A stretch of DNA of 64,000 nt, taken from contig JBBRQN010000009.1 in the NCBI GenBank assembly GCA_038226305.1, positions 43,403 through 107,402 of the forward strand, in the 5' to 3' direction. The stretch comes from JASLDZ01 sp038226305. GTDB taxonomy: Bacteria > Pseudomonadota > Alphaproteobacteria > Caulobacterales > Caulobacteraceae. The notes beneath the pieces are model-generated. The model made no database searches. It was not told where the DNA came from and worked only from the letters and a program-made list of their open reading frames with translations. The position numbers and the translations under genes were made by a program. Below, one piece after another: positions 11,827-23,094 of this stretch. Numbering within the stretch: position 1 is the stretch's first letter; every line of letters starts with the position of its first letter.

Positions 11827-13026
11827 ATGCGTAAATTTCTGCAGCAGTTGATGAAGGCGGCGGGGCTGACGCCGCCTCCTGCGGCCATGTCTGCGCCGAC
11901 TCACGATGCCGATGCGCCGATGGCCGAGCCGGTTGCCCTGCTGCACGTGGCCCCGCCGACGCCCTTCCTCGACGCGGTGGAGGCGAATGCTCCGGCCAGC
12001 ATCTGCGAGGTGGTGGTCGAGGTTCGCAACCCCTGCAACTTCCGCTGCTTCTATTGCGTCGCTGCCGGCCACAACAATACGCCGGTCGAGAAGATCGACC
12101 TGGATAAGATCCGCGCGGCCTACGAGACCATCTCGGCAGACCTCGTGGTCACCTCGCTGGAATGCGGCGGTGGCGAGCCGACGGTGCATCCGAAGTTCCC
12201 CGAGCTTCTGGCGCTGCTGCGGGAGTTCGGGCCCGTCAGCTTCCCCAGCAACAACTCGCAGAATCCCAAGCGCTGGATGAAGGGGTCGGGCAAGGGGCTC
12301 CTGATCCGCTCTTCCCTGCATCCCGAGTCGGAGACCGAAAAGGGACTCGAGCGCTATCTCGACAACGCCAAGCAGCTGGTCGATCAGGGCGCGTTCTTCC
12401 TGTGCCAGTTCATCGCCCACCCCTCCCGGCTGGACGACATCAAGCGGTATCAGGAGCTGTTTGCCGAGCGGGGTGTGCCTTTCAGCGTCACCAACTTCAT
12501 CGGTGAGCACGACGGCAAGCCCTATCCCCACAGCTACACGCAGGCCGAAAAGGAGCTGTGCGGCTTCTCGGTGGAGACCGCCGGCGCCGAGCGCACGGCC
12601 GAACAGCACATGCACCGCAACCGCAACTTCCAGCGGGTGCCCTGCGACGCGGGCTTTCGCTCCATCCACATCCGCAGCGACGGCGCGCTTCTGCGCTGTC
12701 TCTACGACCAGATTCCGATCGCCGCGCCCCTTTCCCAAGCCGAGCCCTGCAGCGTGGAGCATTGCGGCTGTGGCATGCTGCTGAAGCGGCTGAACACCAT
12801 CACCATGCCCAATGCCTCCACTTTCTGGATGGGGATGGCGGGGATGGAGGCACCCGATACGGCGTGGGTGCCTCGCACCGCCGAGGAACTAGGCTACGCC
12901 AGCGCGCAGGATGCTCTTTTTCAAGAGCTGACCGGCCTCTACGACCATTACATGAAGCTCTACGGCCACTCCGTTCTGGCAGAGGTTGAGCCGGCGCAGA
13001 CCGAGGCGGTGGCGGTGCTAGCCTGA
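11827..13026 (+). CDS. Radical SAM protein with SPASM-like cysteine-rich C-terminus
   Basis: The cluster-binding motif CNFRCFYC (CxxxCxxC) near residue 70 follows the strand VVVEVRNPC and identifies a radical SAM enzyme. SAM-binding segments SLECGGGEPTVHP and NSQNPK follow. Late cysteines (RVPCDAGF, LLRCLYDQ, CSVEHCGCGML) could bind an auxiliary iron-sulfur cluster, as in SPASM proteins, which modify peptides or sugars. The reaction is unknown and no small precursor peptide is obvious nearby. I favour ATG 11827; an in-frame GTG at 11785 would add 14 residues. The gene lies 47 bp after the oxidoreductase and ends before the tRNA-Trp promoter. Confidence 0.8.
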   Translation: MRKFLQQLMKAAGLTPPPAAMSAPTHDADAPMAEPVALLHVAPPTPFLDAVEANAPASICEVVVEVRNPCNFRCFYCVAAGHNNTPVEKIDLDKIRAAYETISADLVVTSLECGGGEPTVHPKFPELLALLREFGPVSFPSNNSQNPKRWMKGSGKGLLIRSSLHPESETEKGLERYLDNAKQLVDQGAFFLCQFIAHPSRLDDIKRYQELFAERGVPFSVTNFIGEHDGKPYPHSYTQAEKELCGFSVETAGAERTAEQHMHRNRNFQRVPCDAGFRSIHIRSDGALLRCLYDQIPIAAPLSQAEPCSVEHCGCGMLLKRLNTITMPNASTFWMGMAGMEAPDTAWVPRTAEELGYASAQDALFQELTGLYDHYMKLYGHSVLAEVEPAQTEAVAVLA

Positions 13027-13053
13027 GGTCAGCCCATCAAGGGCTCGCCCGCC

Positions 13054-13082
13054 TTGCACGGTGCAGGGGGCGCGGGTATAGC
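13054..13082 (+). promoter_or_regulatory. Promoter of tRNA-Trp (and probably secE-nusG)
   Basis: TTGCAC (13054-13059) and TATAGC (13077-13082) are separated by 17 bases and lie about 60 bases before the tRNA. The spacing fits a housekeeping sigma factor. Confidence 0.65.
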
Positions 13083-13144
13083 CCCCCGTTCCGGCGAAGG
13101 CCGTCTCCGGGCCCGCAACAGCCTTGGGCGGCCTGTCCGTCTGG

Positions 13145-13220
13145 AGGAGTGTAGCTCAGCTGGTAGAGCATCGGTCTCCAAAACCGAGGGCCGGGGGTTC
13201 GAGTCCCTCCACTCCTGCCA
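13145..13220 (+). tRNA. tRNA-Trp (anticodon CCA)
   Basis: The 76-base cloverleaf has acceptor arms AGGAGTG/CACTCCT, the D-loop AGCTCAGCTGGTAGAGC, an anticodon loop CTCCAAA with anticodon CCA, and a T-arm with GGTTCGAGTCC. The 3' CCA is encoded. Its position directly before secE-nusG is a common arrangement in Proteobacteria. Confidence 0.97.
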
Positions 13221-13325
13221 TCCCTTTCGCTCACGGGTCTCGCAAGGGCCAACGTGGGTGACCATGTTCGATAAGCGCCGGCGCGACGTTCGCGACGGTT
13301 TCAGTGAAGGTTCGAGAAGACACCG

Positions 13326-13655
13326 ATGGCCAAGGACACGGACGTGAAGGCGCCGGCCGCACGTCGCGACCGCACCGCGTTGAAGCCCGCCGCCCCGGCG
13401 CGGCCCGGCGCCGTAACGCCTGCAGCGGCTCCCGCCGCGGCCGCCGCCCAGCCCATCAAGCCGAGGATCACCCCCGGCCAGTTCATCAACGAGGTCCGTG
13501 CCGAGACCCGCAAGATCTCCTGGCCCTCGTGGAAGGAGACGTGGATCACGTCGGTGATGGTGCTGATCATGGTGACCTTCACGGCCTTCTTCTTCCTCTT
13601 CGTCGACGGCTCGCTGTCGTTCCTGCTTCAGCAGATCCTGAAGCTCGCAGGCTGA
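13326..13655 (+). CDS. secE: Preprotein translocase subunit SecE
   Basis: SecE is the small essential clamp of the SecYEG channel. Its conserved amphipathic segment is EVRAETRKISWPSWKET (about residues 56-72), followed by one TM helix (VMVLIMVTFTAFFFLFV). The N-terminal 45 residues are an Ala/Pro-rich extension seen in several alphaproteobacterial SecE proteins. At 109 residues with a single TM it is the short form. The gene lies between tRNA-Trp and nusG, and 14 bp separate it from nusG. Its partner secY is further along in this window and carries an in-frame stop. Confidence 0.95.
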   Translation: MAKDTDVKAPAARRDRTALKPAAPARPGAVTPAAAPAAAAAQPIKPRITPGQFINEVRAETRKISWPSWKETWITSVMVLIMVTFTAFFFLFVDGSLSFLLQQILKLAG

Positions 13656-13669
13656 GCCAGGCGCACCCC

Positions 13670-14251
13670 ATGACCGACACCCAGACCGCAGCCCCCGCCA
13701 AGGCTCCCTCCAACCCGCACCACAAGTGGTACATCGTCCACGCCTACTCGAATTTCGAGAAGAAGGTGGCCGAGTCCATCCGTGATCAGGCCAAGCAGAA
13801 GAATCTCGAAGACAGCTTCTCCGAGATTCTCGTGCCGACTGAAGAGGTCGTGGAGGTTCGTCGCGGCCGCAAGGTCAACGCCGAGCGCAAGTTCTTCCCC
13901 GGCTACGTACTGGTGAAGATGGACCTTTCGGACGAGGCCTATCACCTCATCAAGAACACCCCGAAGGTGACGGGCTTCCTTGGCTCCGGCCTCAAGCCGA
14001 TGCCGGTCTCCGAGAAGGAAGTGCAGCGCATCGTCGGCGCCATCGAGGAGGGTGTCGAGCGGCCCAAGCCCACGATCCGCTTCGACCTGGGCGAAAAGGT
14101 CAAGGTCACCGACGGCCCGTTCGCCAGCTTCGATGGCGTGGTGGAGAGCGTGGACGAAGACCGCGCCCGCCTGCGCGTCTCGGTCTCCATCTTCGGCCGC
14201 GCCACCCCGGTGGACCTGGAATACACCCAGGTGGAGAAGCAATCCGCCTGA
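13670..14251 (+). CDS. nusG: Transcription termination/antitermination factor NusG
   Basis: NusG binds RNA polymerase, suppresses pausing and links it to Rho or to the S10 subunit of a trailing ribosome. The NGN domain starts KWYIVHAYSNFEKKVAE and has the motif FFPGYVLVKMDL. The C-terminal KOW domain is GEKVKVTDGPFASFDGVVE. The protein has 193 residues, including a short Ala/Pro-rich leader. ATG 13670 is the first start after the secE stop, and the frame open upstream is secE's shadow. Transcription with secE is likely. Confidence 0.96.
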   Translation: MTDTQTAAPAKAPSNPHHKWYIVHAYSNFEKKVAESIRDQAKQKNLEDSFSEILVPTEEVVEVRRGRKVNAERKFFPGYVLVKMDLSDEAYHLIKNTPKVTGFLGSGLKPMPVSEKEVQRIVGAIEEGVERPKPTIRFDLGEKVKVTDGPFASFDGVVESVDEDRARLRVSVSIFGRATPVDLEYTQVEKQSA

Positions 14252-14362
14252 GGCTGAACGGGCGGCTTCCTAACTGGGGAGCTTTCCTGTATCAGCGCCG
14301 CTCTTCGTCGCCGGGTTCGCCCGGGGATGAAGCAAATCCGTGGGAGGGGCTGCCCGCACCAC

Positions 14363-14390
14363 GGCCACATAGGTCACCTGATACGTGGCC
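14363..14390 (+). promoter_or_regulatory. Hairpin in the rplK-rplA leader
   Basis: Arms GGCCAC (14363-14368) and GTGGCC (14385-14390) enclose a near-palindromic loop, ending 18 bases before the rplK start. L1 is known to repress this operon by binding its leader in other bacteria. Whether this hairpin is the L1 site is a guess. Confidence 0.35.
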
Positions 14391-14408
14391 GCTGAGTGAG
14401 AGACAGGT

Positions 14409-14840
14409 ATGGCCAAGAAAATCTTGGGCTTCATCAAGCTGAACGTGAAGGCTGGCTCGGCCACGCCTTCGCCGCCCATCGGGCCGGCGCTGGGTCAGCG
14501 CGGCGTGAACATCATGGGCTTCTGCAAGGAATTCAACGCCCGTACCGGCGACATGGAGAAGGGCACTCCGCTGCCCACCGTGATCACGGTGTATCAGGAC
14601 AAGTCGTTCACCTTCGTCACCAAGACTCCGCCTGCGACGCACTTCCTGAAGCTGGCGGCGGGCCTGACCTCGGGCGCCAAGCTGACCGGCCGCGAGACGG
14701 TTGGCAAGGTCACGCGCGACCAACTGCGCGAGATCGCCACCAAGAAGATGAAGGATCTCAACGCGAACGACATCGAAGCCGCCGCCCGCATCATCGAGGG
14801 TTCGGCACGCGCGATGGGCCTCGAAGTGGTGGAGGGCTGA
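14409..14840 (+). CDS. rplK: 50S ribosomal protein L11
   Basis: L11 sits at the base of the L7/L12 stalk, binds the GTPase-associated 23S rRNA and is needed for RelA activation. The proline-rich N-terminal motif [20 protein letters not shown] and the C-terminal RNA-binding segment [20 protein letters not shown] are both intact. The length of 143 residues is standard. It is followed at two bases by rplA, forming the L11 operon. Confidence 0.97.
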   Translation: MAKKILGFIKLNVKAGSATPSPPIGPALGQRGVNIMGFCKEFNARTGDMEKGTPLPTVITVYQDKSFTFVTKTPPATHFLKLAAGLTSGAKLTGRETVGKVTRDQLREIATKKMKDLNANDIEAAARIIEGSARAMGLEVVEG

Positions 14841-14842
14841 GC

Positions 14843-15547
14843 ATGGCCAAGACAACCGAACTCAAGCTGACCAAGCGCCAGCAGACCTTCACCGGCGACG
14901 CCGTCTCCGCCCACGCCCTGGCCGACGCCGTGAAGTCGGTGAAGGCCAACGCCAAGGCCAAGTTCGACGAATCGATCGAATGCGCCGTGAACCTGGGCGT
15001 CGATCCCCGCCATGCCGACCAGCAGGTCCGTGGCGTAGTCTCCCTGCCTTCGGGCACCGGCAAGGACGTCCGCGTCGCCGTGTTCGCCCGCGGCGCCCAG
15101 GCCGAAGCCGCCACGGCGGCCGGAGCCGAGGTCGTCGGCGCCGAAGACCTCGTGCAGCGCGTGCAGGAAGGCTTCATGGACTTCGACCGCGTGATCGCCT
15201 CGCCCGACATGATGGCTCTCGTCGGCCGTCTCGGTAAGGTGCTGGGCCCGCGCGGCCTTATGCCGAACCCCAAGGTCGGCACCGTGACTCCCAACGTCGC
15301 CCAGGCCGTAAAGGACGCCAAGGGCGGTGCCATCGAGTTCCGTGTCGAGAAGGCGGGCATCGTCCACGCCGGCGTCGGCAAGGCCTCGTTCACCGACGAC
15401 GCCATCGTCGCCAACGTGAAGGCCCTGGTGGATGCGCTCAACAAGGCCCGTCCGTCGGGCGCCAAGGGCACCTACGTCAAGAAGGTGTCGCTGAGCTCCA
15501 CGATGGGCCCCGGCGTGAAGGTGGACATCGCTTCGATCACCGCCTGA
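14843..15547 (+). CDS. rplA: 50S ribosomal protein L1
   Basis: L1 forms the mobile stalk at the E-site and represses its own operon. The sequence shows [21 protein letters not shown] near residue 35, [23 protein letters not shown] at mid-protein and [11 protein letters not shown] at the C-terminus. The length of 234 residues is normal. A strong terminator follows, so the operon ends here. rplJ, rplL, rpoB and rpoC do not follow as they do in many bacteria. Confidence 0.97.
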   Translation: MAKTTELKLTKRQQTFTGDAVSAHALADAVKSVKANAKAKFDESIECAVNLGVDPRHADQQVRGVVSLPSGTGKDVRVAVFARGAQAEAATAAGAEVVGAEDLVQRVQEGFMDFDRVIASPDMMALVGRLGKVLGPRGLMPNPKVGTVTPNVAQAVKDAKGGAIEFRVEKAGIVHAGVGKASFTDDAIVANVKALVDALNKARPSGAKGTYVKKVSLSSTMGPGVKVDIASITA

Positions 15548-15574
15548 TCCGCGCCTTCATCTGATCGAACTGCC

Positions 15575-15611
15575 AGCGGGCGGACCTGACCGGGTCCGCC
15601 CGCTTTCGTTT
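15575..15611 (+). terminator. Rho-independent terminator of the rplK-rplA operon
   Basis: A perfect 12-bp stem AGCGGGCGGACC/GGTCCGCCCGCT with a six-base loop is followed by TTTCGTTT. It lies 28 bases after the rplA stop. Confidence 0.85.
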
Positions 15612-15686
15612 GGGCTGACCGCGGCCTTTCGTGGGGGATGTCCGGGCGCTAAGGCAGAACCATCTGATGCGGTGCGGGGATCGGTG

Positions 15687-17162
15687 ATGGTTGGATGCAG
15701 CAGTAGGGCTGGCCGCTCCGCCGTTTCAGCGCTGGTCGCGGGGCTCGCGGCGGGGCTGGGGTTTCTGCTTGCTACGGCTGCCCAGGCTGCCCCTGCCAGG
15801 TTCACGCCCGGCCCCTGCGCTGTCGACCTGTCCCGCACGGGCCGCACCTTCGACTGCGGAATTCTGGCGGTCGATGAAACGCGGGGGTCTGCCAACGGTC
15901 GTCGAGTCGCCATGCCCGTGGCGATCCTGCGCGCGTTGAAGCCCACCGGCCAGCCGCCCGTGATCTACCTCCATGGCGGACCGGGGGGAGGGGTCGTGGG
16001 GCGACTCGCCTCGTCAGAGACAGGGCTGGGCACGGCACCCAAGTGGCTCGGACAAGATCAGGATGTGATCTTCTTCGACCAGCGCGGCGGTTCCCTGACC
16101 GCGCCGTCACTCGACTGCGGAAAGCTGAACCTGACCGATGCGGGCGTCGATTCGGATGCCAGCGTGGCTTCGCTGAAGGCCTGCGCGGCGCGCTTGGCGG
16201 CTTCGGGCGTGGACCTGTCGCGCTACAACGCCGCCGAAGTGGCGAGAGACGTGCAGGATCTGCGCGCCACCCTGAAGCTGCCGATGGTCGACATCTTCGG
16301 CGTCTCTTACGGCACCCGCATCGCGCTGGAGATCGTGCGCGACCAGCCGCAAGGCGTGCGCGCCGTGGTGCTCGACTCGCTCTGGCCGCCGGAAGCCAAG
16401 TGGGCCGAGAACGGGGCCATGCCCGTGGCCCGCGCCGTGCGCCTGATCCTCAAGCTGTGCCGCGAAGACCCCACCTGCACCGCCCACGACAAGGCGACGC
16501 TGGAACCGCGGATGGACGCGATGGTTAAGCGTTGGCTCAGCGCTCCGCAAGGTCCGGCGGGCGGTCGGCTCTATCCGGTGGACGACTTCGCCCAGTACAT
16601 GATGGACGCCCCTTACTCCGGGCCTGAGGCGCGGGCGCTGCCCGGCGTGTTCGCCAAGCTCCTCGCGGGGGACTTCCAGCCTCTGGCCGAATACGACGCC
16701 GACCGGTCGGAGTACGCCGAGGCCCAGCACCTGACGCACCTGTGCAAGGAGCACTTCCCCTTCGAGAGCCGGGCGAAGACCGTGAGCAACGCCGGCGACG
16801 ATCCCTACGCCCAGGCCCTGGCTCGCACGCTGGTTCGAGACTTCGACGTCTGCAAGGGGTTCCCAGTGGGAAGGCCGCTCGCGGGTGACGGGCGACCCGT
16901 GGTCTCAGCGCTTCCGATTTTCGTGATCAACGCCGGGCTCGACCCAGGCTGCCCGCCGGAGCTCGCCCGGGCGGCGGTGAAACGCTTCTCCAACGGCCAG
17001 CTCGTGATCTTCCCCTACGCCACCCACGGCGTCACGCGGAACAGCCCCTGCGCCGCCAGCCTGGCGCGCAGTTTCCTGCACGCTCCCGGCAAACCGGTGA
17101 ATGCGGCTTGCGTTGCTGGCGAACAGACGGGCTTTCACTTTGACCAGAAGGCGGGCACATGA
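15687..17162 (+). CDS. Secreted alpha/beta-hydrolase (TAP-like proline aminopeptidase family)
   Basis: A signal peptide (SALVAGLAAGLGFLLATAAQAA) leads a serine hydrolase of about 490 residues. The oxyanion-hole motif YLHGGPGGG is near residue 100, the nucleophile elbow is FGVSYGTRIA, the acid is in FVINAGLDPGCPP and the histidine is in YATHGVTRNSPC. This layout and the C-terminal cysteines match the secreted TAP-like peptidase and proline iminopeptidase relatives. The substrate is not predictable. GGGGA six bases before ATG 15687 supports this start over GTG 15672. The gene sits alone between the L11 and str operons, where rplJL-rpoBC would be in many genomes. Confidence 0.82.
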   Translation: MVGCSSRAGRSAVSALVAGLAAGLGFLLATAAQAAPARFTPGPCAVDLSRTGRTFDCGILAVDETRGSANGRRVAMPVAILRALKPTGQPPVIYLHGGPGGGVVGRLASSETGLGTAPKWLGQDQDVIFFDQRGGSLTAPSLDCGKLNLTDAGVDSDASVASLKACAARLAASGVDLSRYNAAEVARDVQDLRATLKLPMVDIFGVSYGTRIALEIVRDQPQGVRAVVLDSLWPPEAKWAENGAMPVARAVRLILKLCREDPTCTAHDKATLEPRMDAMVKRWLSAPQGPAGGRLYPVDDFAQYMMDAPYSGPEARALPGVFAKLLAGDFQPLAEYDADRSEYAEAQHLTHLCKEHFPFESRAKTVSNAGDDPYAQALARTLVRDFDVCKGFPVGRPLAGDGRPVVSALPIFVINAGLDPGCPPELARAAVKRFSNGQLVIFPYATHGVTRNSPCAASLARSFLHAPGKPVNAACVAGEQTGFHFDQKAGT

Positions 17163-17180
17163 CCCGGATGACCGCCTGCC

Positions 17181-17208
17181 TTGACCCTTTGGCTGCCGTC
17201 GCGTAGAC
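17181..17208 (+). promoter_or_regulatory. Candidate promoter of the str operon
   Basis: TTGACCC at 17181 and GCGTAGAC at 17201 resemble the Caulobacter housekeeping promoter (TTGACGS, 10-14 bases, GCTANAWC). They give an rpsL leader of about 200 bases. Confidence 0.55.
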
Positions 17209-17285
17209 ACCGCGCCGGTTCCGTAGCCGGATTCGCAAGAATCGGGGTGCGCGGGCCGTCATCGCTTATCGGGGCTGTGTCCCCG

Positions 17286-17312
17286 CCGGAACGCCCTTAG
17301 CGCGCGTTCCGG
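17286..17312 (+). promoter_or_regulatory. str-operon leader hairpin 1
   Basis: A perfect 9-bp stem CCGGAACGC/GCGTTCCGG with a nine-base loop lies in the long rpsL leader. It could be an attenuator or a decay barrier. No protein binding site can be assigned. Confidence 0.4.
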
Positions 17313-17350
17313 CTTCGAGTGTTGGCGGCGCAAGGGGCCTCAACCCGCCA

Positions 17351-17382
17351 GCGGGGCGACCGGCCGAACGGCGCAGCCCCGC
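17351..17382 (+). promoter_or_regulatory. str-operon leader hairpin 2
   Basis: Stem GCGGGGC/GCCCCGC closes an 18-base GC-rich loop, 36 bases before the rpsL start. A CTTTTTC run lies about ten bases downstream, so the structure could act as a leaky terminator controlling rpsL-rpsG-fusA-tuf. Confidence 0.4.
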
Positions 17383-17418
17383 GAAAACGAACGCTTTTTC
17401 AGGACGACCGCCCGCCTA

Positions 17419-17790
17419 ATGCCCACGATCAACCAGCTCATTCGCAAGCCCCGCACCCCGCGCGTGGTCCGCAACAAGGTGCCGGCGCTGAAGGGTTCGC
17501 CCCAGCGCCGCGGCGTCTGCACCCGCGTCTACACCACGACCCCGAAGAAGCCGAACTCGGCGCTTCGTAAGGTCGCCAAGGTGCGCCTCACCTCGGGCAT
17601 CGAAGCGGTTTGCTACATCCCCGGCGAAGGCCACAACCTGCAGGAGCACTCCGTGGTGCTGATCCGCGGCGGCCGCGTGAAGGACCTTCCCGGCGTGCGC
17701 TATCACATCCTGCGCGGCGTGCTGGACACCCAGGGCGTGAAGAACCGCAAGCAACGCCGTTCGCATTACGGCACCAAGCGGCCGAAGTGA
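17419..17790 (+). CDS. rpsL: 30S ribosomal protein S12
   Basis: S12 guards decoding accuracy at the A site. The 123 residues include the conserved [15 protein letters not shown] and [13 protein letters not shown] loops. Lys43 and Lys88, the usual streptomycin-resistance positions, are both wild type. It is the first gene of the str operon and has a structured leader of about 200 bases. Confidence 0.97.
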   Translation: MPTINQLIRKPRTPRVVRNKVPALKGSPQRRGVCTRVYTTTPKKPNSALRKVAKVRLTSGIEAVCYIPGEGHNLQEHSVVLIRGGRVKDLPGVRYHILRGVLDTQGVKNRKQRRSHYGTKRPK

Positions 17791-17890
17791 TCCTCAGGAT
17801 CACGCACGCCATCAACTGATCTGGCGCTTTCAGCGACAGATAACCCCGGCGCAGGCCGGGCTCCAGACCCCTTTCAGATAAGAGAACGCA

Positions 17891-18364
17891 ATGTCCCGCC
17901 GCCGTCGCGCAGAGAAACGAGAAGTTCTTCCGGATCCCAAGTTCGGAGACATCGTGCTCACCAAGTTCATGAACTACGTGATGCACGAAGGTAAGAAGGC
18001 CGTCGCCGAGAACATCGTCTACGGTGCATTTGACATCATCGAAACCAAGCGTCGCGACATGGATGCGATCGCCGTGTTCCACACTGCGCTCGACAACGTG
18101 GCCCCCGCGCTGGAAGTGCGCTCCCGCCGGGTCGGCGGCGCCACCTATCAGGTGCCTGTGGAGGTTCGTCCGGACCGCCGCCGTGCGCTGGCCATCCGCT
18201 GGCTCGTCAACGCGGCGCGGTCGCGCGGCGAAAACACCATGACCGAAAAGCTGGCCGGTGAGCTGCTCGACGCTTCCAACAACCGGGGTGCCTCGGTGAA
18301 GAAGCGGGAAGACACCCACAAGATGGCTGAAGCCAACCGCGCCTTCTCGCACTACCGCTGGTAA
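17891..18364 (+). CDS. rpsG: 30S ribosomal protein S7
   Basis: S7 nucleates assembly of the 30S head and contacts the E-site tRNA. The sequence starts [20 protein letters not shown] and contains the family segment [20 protein letters not shown]. The C-terminus is [12 protein letters not shown]. At 157 residues it has the standard length. A gap of 100 bp follows rpsL, and fusA starts 113 bp later. Confidence 0.97.
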   Translation: MSRRRRAEKREVLPDPKFGDIVLTKFMNYVMHEGKKAVAENIVYGAFDIIETKRRDMDAIAVFHTALDNVAPALEVRSRRVGGATYQVPVEVRPDRRRALAIRWLVNAARSRGENTMTEKLAGELLDASNNRGASVKKREDTHKMAEANRAFSHYRW

Positions 18365-18477
18365 GGCAGGTTCGACCGATCGGCGTCGCGACGGGTTGAG
18401 TAACCCGTCGCGAAGGCCCATATCGCGCACCTCCCACCAAGCTCCCCCCAAGCCCTCTCCAGAGAGCACCCTTCTCT

Positions 18478-20556
<2,079 letters not shown>

Positions 20557-20584
20557 TCCCCGATCAGGTCGGCTAACCCTTAAA

Positions 20585-20611
20585 CCCCAGAAGAGGACCC
20601 CGTTTCTGGGG
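20585..20611 (+). promoter_or_regulatory. Hairpin between fusA and tuf
   Basis: Stem CCCCAGAA/TTCTGGGG with an 11-base loop ends 17 bases before the tuf start. It might stabilise the tuf message or tune read-through from fusA. Confidence 0.35.
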
Positions 20612-20627
20612 ACCGGAGCTAGAGAAA

Positions 20628-21818
<1,191 letters not shown>

Positions 21819-21831
21819 GGCCCGAAGGCGA

Positions 21832-21855
21832 GCCGGCCCTTCGCGGGTCGGCTTT
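21832..21855 (+). terminator. First terminator after tuf
   Basis: Stem GCCGGCCC/GGGTCGGC, with one G-U pair, and a TTCGC loop is followed by TTT. It lies 13 bases after the tuf stop. Confidence 0.65.
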
Positions 21856-21873
21856 CCACCTCGCACATGAATT

Positions 21874-21903
21874 GGCCCGCCGCAGCGATGCGGCGGGCCT
21901 TTT
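21874..21903. terminator. Second, probably bidirectional terminator
   Basis: A perfect 10-bp stem GGCCCGCCGC/GCGGCGGGCC with a six-base loop is followed by TTTT. It lies between the ends of tuf and the convergent cyanovirin-like gene, so it can serve both. Confidence 0.8.
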
Positions 21904-21921
21904 CGTATCTGGCGCTGCGCC

Positions 21922-23094
21922 TCAGCGACCGTAGGAACTGTAGGCGGGCGGGGGAGGCGCGGGGATCGGATAGCCGTCCTCATCGTATTGCTGCCGTGTG
22001 GGTTGGCCATAGGCGGGCTGGCCGTACGCCGGCTGGCCATAGCCAGGCTGACCGTAAGCGGGCTGGCCATAGGTCGGCTGGCCGTAGCCGGGTTGGCCGT
22101 ACGTGGGTTGGCCATAGGCGGGCTGCCCATAGGCCGGCGCGGCATAGCCCCGGCCGCTGTCGTAGCCACGGGGAGCCCCGTACTGCGGCTCGCTATAGGT
22201 GGGTTGAGCATAGCCGCCGGAGCCATAGGTCGGCTGGCCGGTGTAGTTGGGCCGGTTGTAGCTGTCCTGCGAGCGGTCGTAGCCAGACTGCCCGTAGCCG
22301 GGCTGTCCATAGCTTGGCTGTCCATAGCTCGGCTGGCCGTAGCCGGTCTGGGCCTGGCCGGCGAGGCCGAGGCCCAGCGCTGCGCCGAGCACTCCGAGAC
22401 CGGTGGAGCCTGAGCCCCGGGAGTTCGACTGGCCGTTGCGATCGCGGCTGCCGCCGTTGCTCGGGGCCGTCGCAACATAGTCGCCACCGCTGGTGGTTCC
22501 GCCCTGGCAGACCAGCTGGCCGTTAGTGTTGCCGATGTCTCCCCGGCAGTTCGCGTAGGACAGGCTGCTGGAGCGCAGGCGCCCGGCGCTGTCGGCGCAC
22601 TGCCCGGTCAGCGAACCGCCCGAGGCGGTCACATTGCGGCAGCTGCTGCTGTAGGAGCCGGAAGGCAGCGCCGTGGAGGTCGTCCGCTGCGAGGCAGACG
22701 AAGCCGTCTGGACGTTGACGTAGCCTCGGTCGGCCGCGGTGGCCCCGTTGCAGATCAGAAGGCCGTTCCCGTTGCCGATGTCACCCGAGCAGCGGGTGGA
22801 TTCCAGCGACGACGCCCGCCAGGCCCCGTTGCTCGACAGGCACTCGGCCGTGAGCGTGGAGCCCGAGAAGGCGATGTTGCGACAGGTGCTCTGGAACGAA
22901 CCCGTGGAGGCGCTCGCCCCGGTGTTGGTCGCCATGCCCGTGCTGGCCGAAGGGGTTGCTGCGGGGGCGGTGGCGCCCGTCGTGGCAGCCCCTCCACCTC
23001 CGCGGGTGCGGCCGCCAGCCGTCTGCGCTTGGGCGGACCCGGCGGCGGCTGCGAAGCTCAGGATCGCCAATGCGGCGGTGACGGCGGATCTCAT
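21922..23094 (-). CDS. Secreted double cyanovirin-N-homology (CVNH) protein with YGQP-repeat tail
   Basis: A signal peptide ([20 protein letters not shown]) is followed by an Ala/Thr/Gly-rich linker. Two CVNH-like domains come next, about residues 66-115 and 145-195. Each has the SCRN/STCRN start, a later cysteine after the L-T-A/G turn, and the closing motif C.GDIGN.NG.L.C. CVNH domains are small carbohydrate-binding lectins (cyanovirin-N binds oligomannose). A glycine-rich hydrophobic patch ([14 protein letters not shown]) precedes a Tyr/Gly/Gln/Pro tail with nine consecutive YGQP pentapeptides and several degenerate ones. The C-terminus is proline-rich. The tail resembles low-complexity adhesive or phase-separating sequences. 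The gene is divergent from the GIN-domain gene, and the ligand is unknown. Confidence 0.8.
   Translation of the reverse strand: MRSAVTAALAILSFAAAAGSAQAQTAGGRTRGGGGAATTGATAPAATPSASTGMATNTGASASTGSFQSTCRNIAFSGSTLTAECLSSNGAWRASSLESTRCSGDIGNGNGLLICNGATAADRGYVNVQTASSASQRTTSTALPSGSYSSSCRNVTASGGSLTGQCADSAGRLRSSSLSYANCRGDIGNTNGQLVCQGGTTSGGDYVATAPSNGGSRDRNGQSNSRGSGSTGLGVLGAALGLGLAGQAQTGYGQPSYGQPSYGQPGYGQSGYDRSQDSYNRPNYTGQPTYGSGGYAQPTYSEPQYGAPRGYDSGRGYAAPAYGQPAYGQPTYGQPGYGQPTYGQPAYGQPGYGQPAYGQPAYGQPTRQQYDEDGYPIPAPPPPAYSSYGR
22000..22134 (-). repeat. 15-bp tandem repeat encoding nine [A/T/G]YGQP units
   Basis: Nine consecutive 15-base units, on the plus strand of the form ggctggccataggcg with small variations, encode [10 protein letters not shown] or GYGQP. 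The unit length is a multiple of three, so copy-number changes keep the frame. Confidence 0.9.
22288..22344 (-). repeat. Second block of YGQP-coding repeats
   Basis: About four further 15-base units encode [15 protein letters not shown] and GYGQS. They are separated from the main array by degenerate Tyr/Gly/Pro-rich sequence. Confidence 0.8.

Noticed and set aside
13145..13220. tRNA-Trp as an integration site for the accessory genes
   Set aside because: No integrase gene or repeat of the tRNA 3' end is seen downstream, and the following genes are secE and nusG.
15672..15686. GTG 15672 as the start of the secreted hydrolase
   Set aside because: ATG 15687 has a GGGGA site at proper spacing and still includes the whole signal peptide.
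17419..17790. Streptomycin-resistant rpsL
   Set aside because: Lys43 and Lys88 are both wild type.
22000..22344. CRISPR array
   Set aside because: The 15-bp units are contiguous, without spacers, and lie in frame inside a coding gene.
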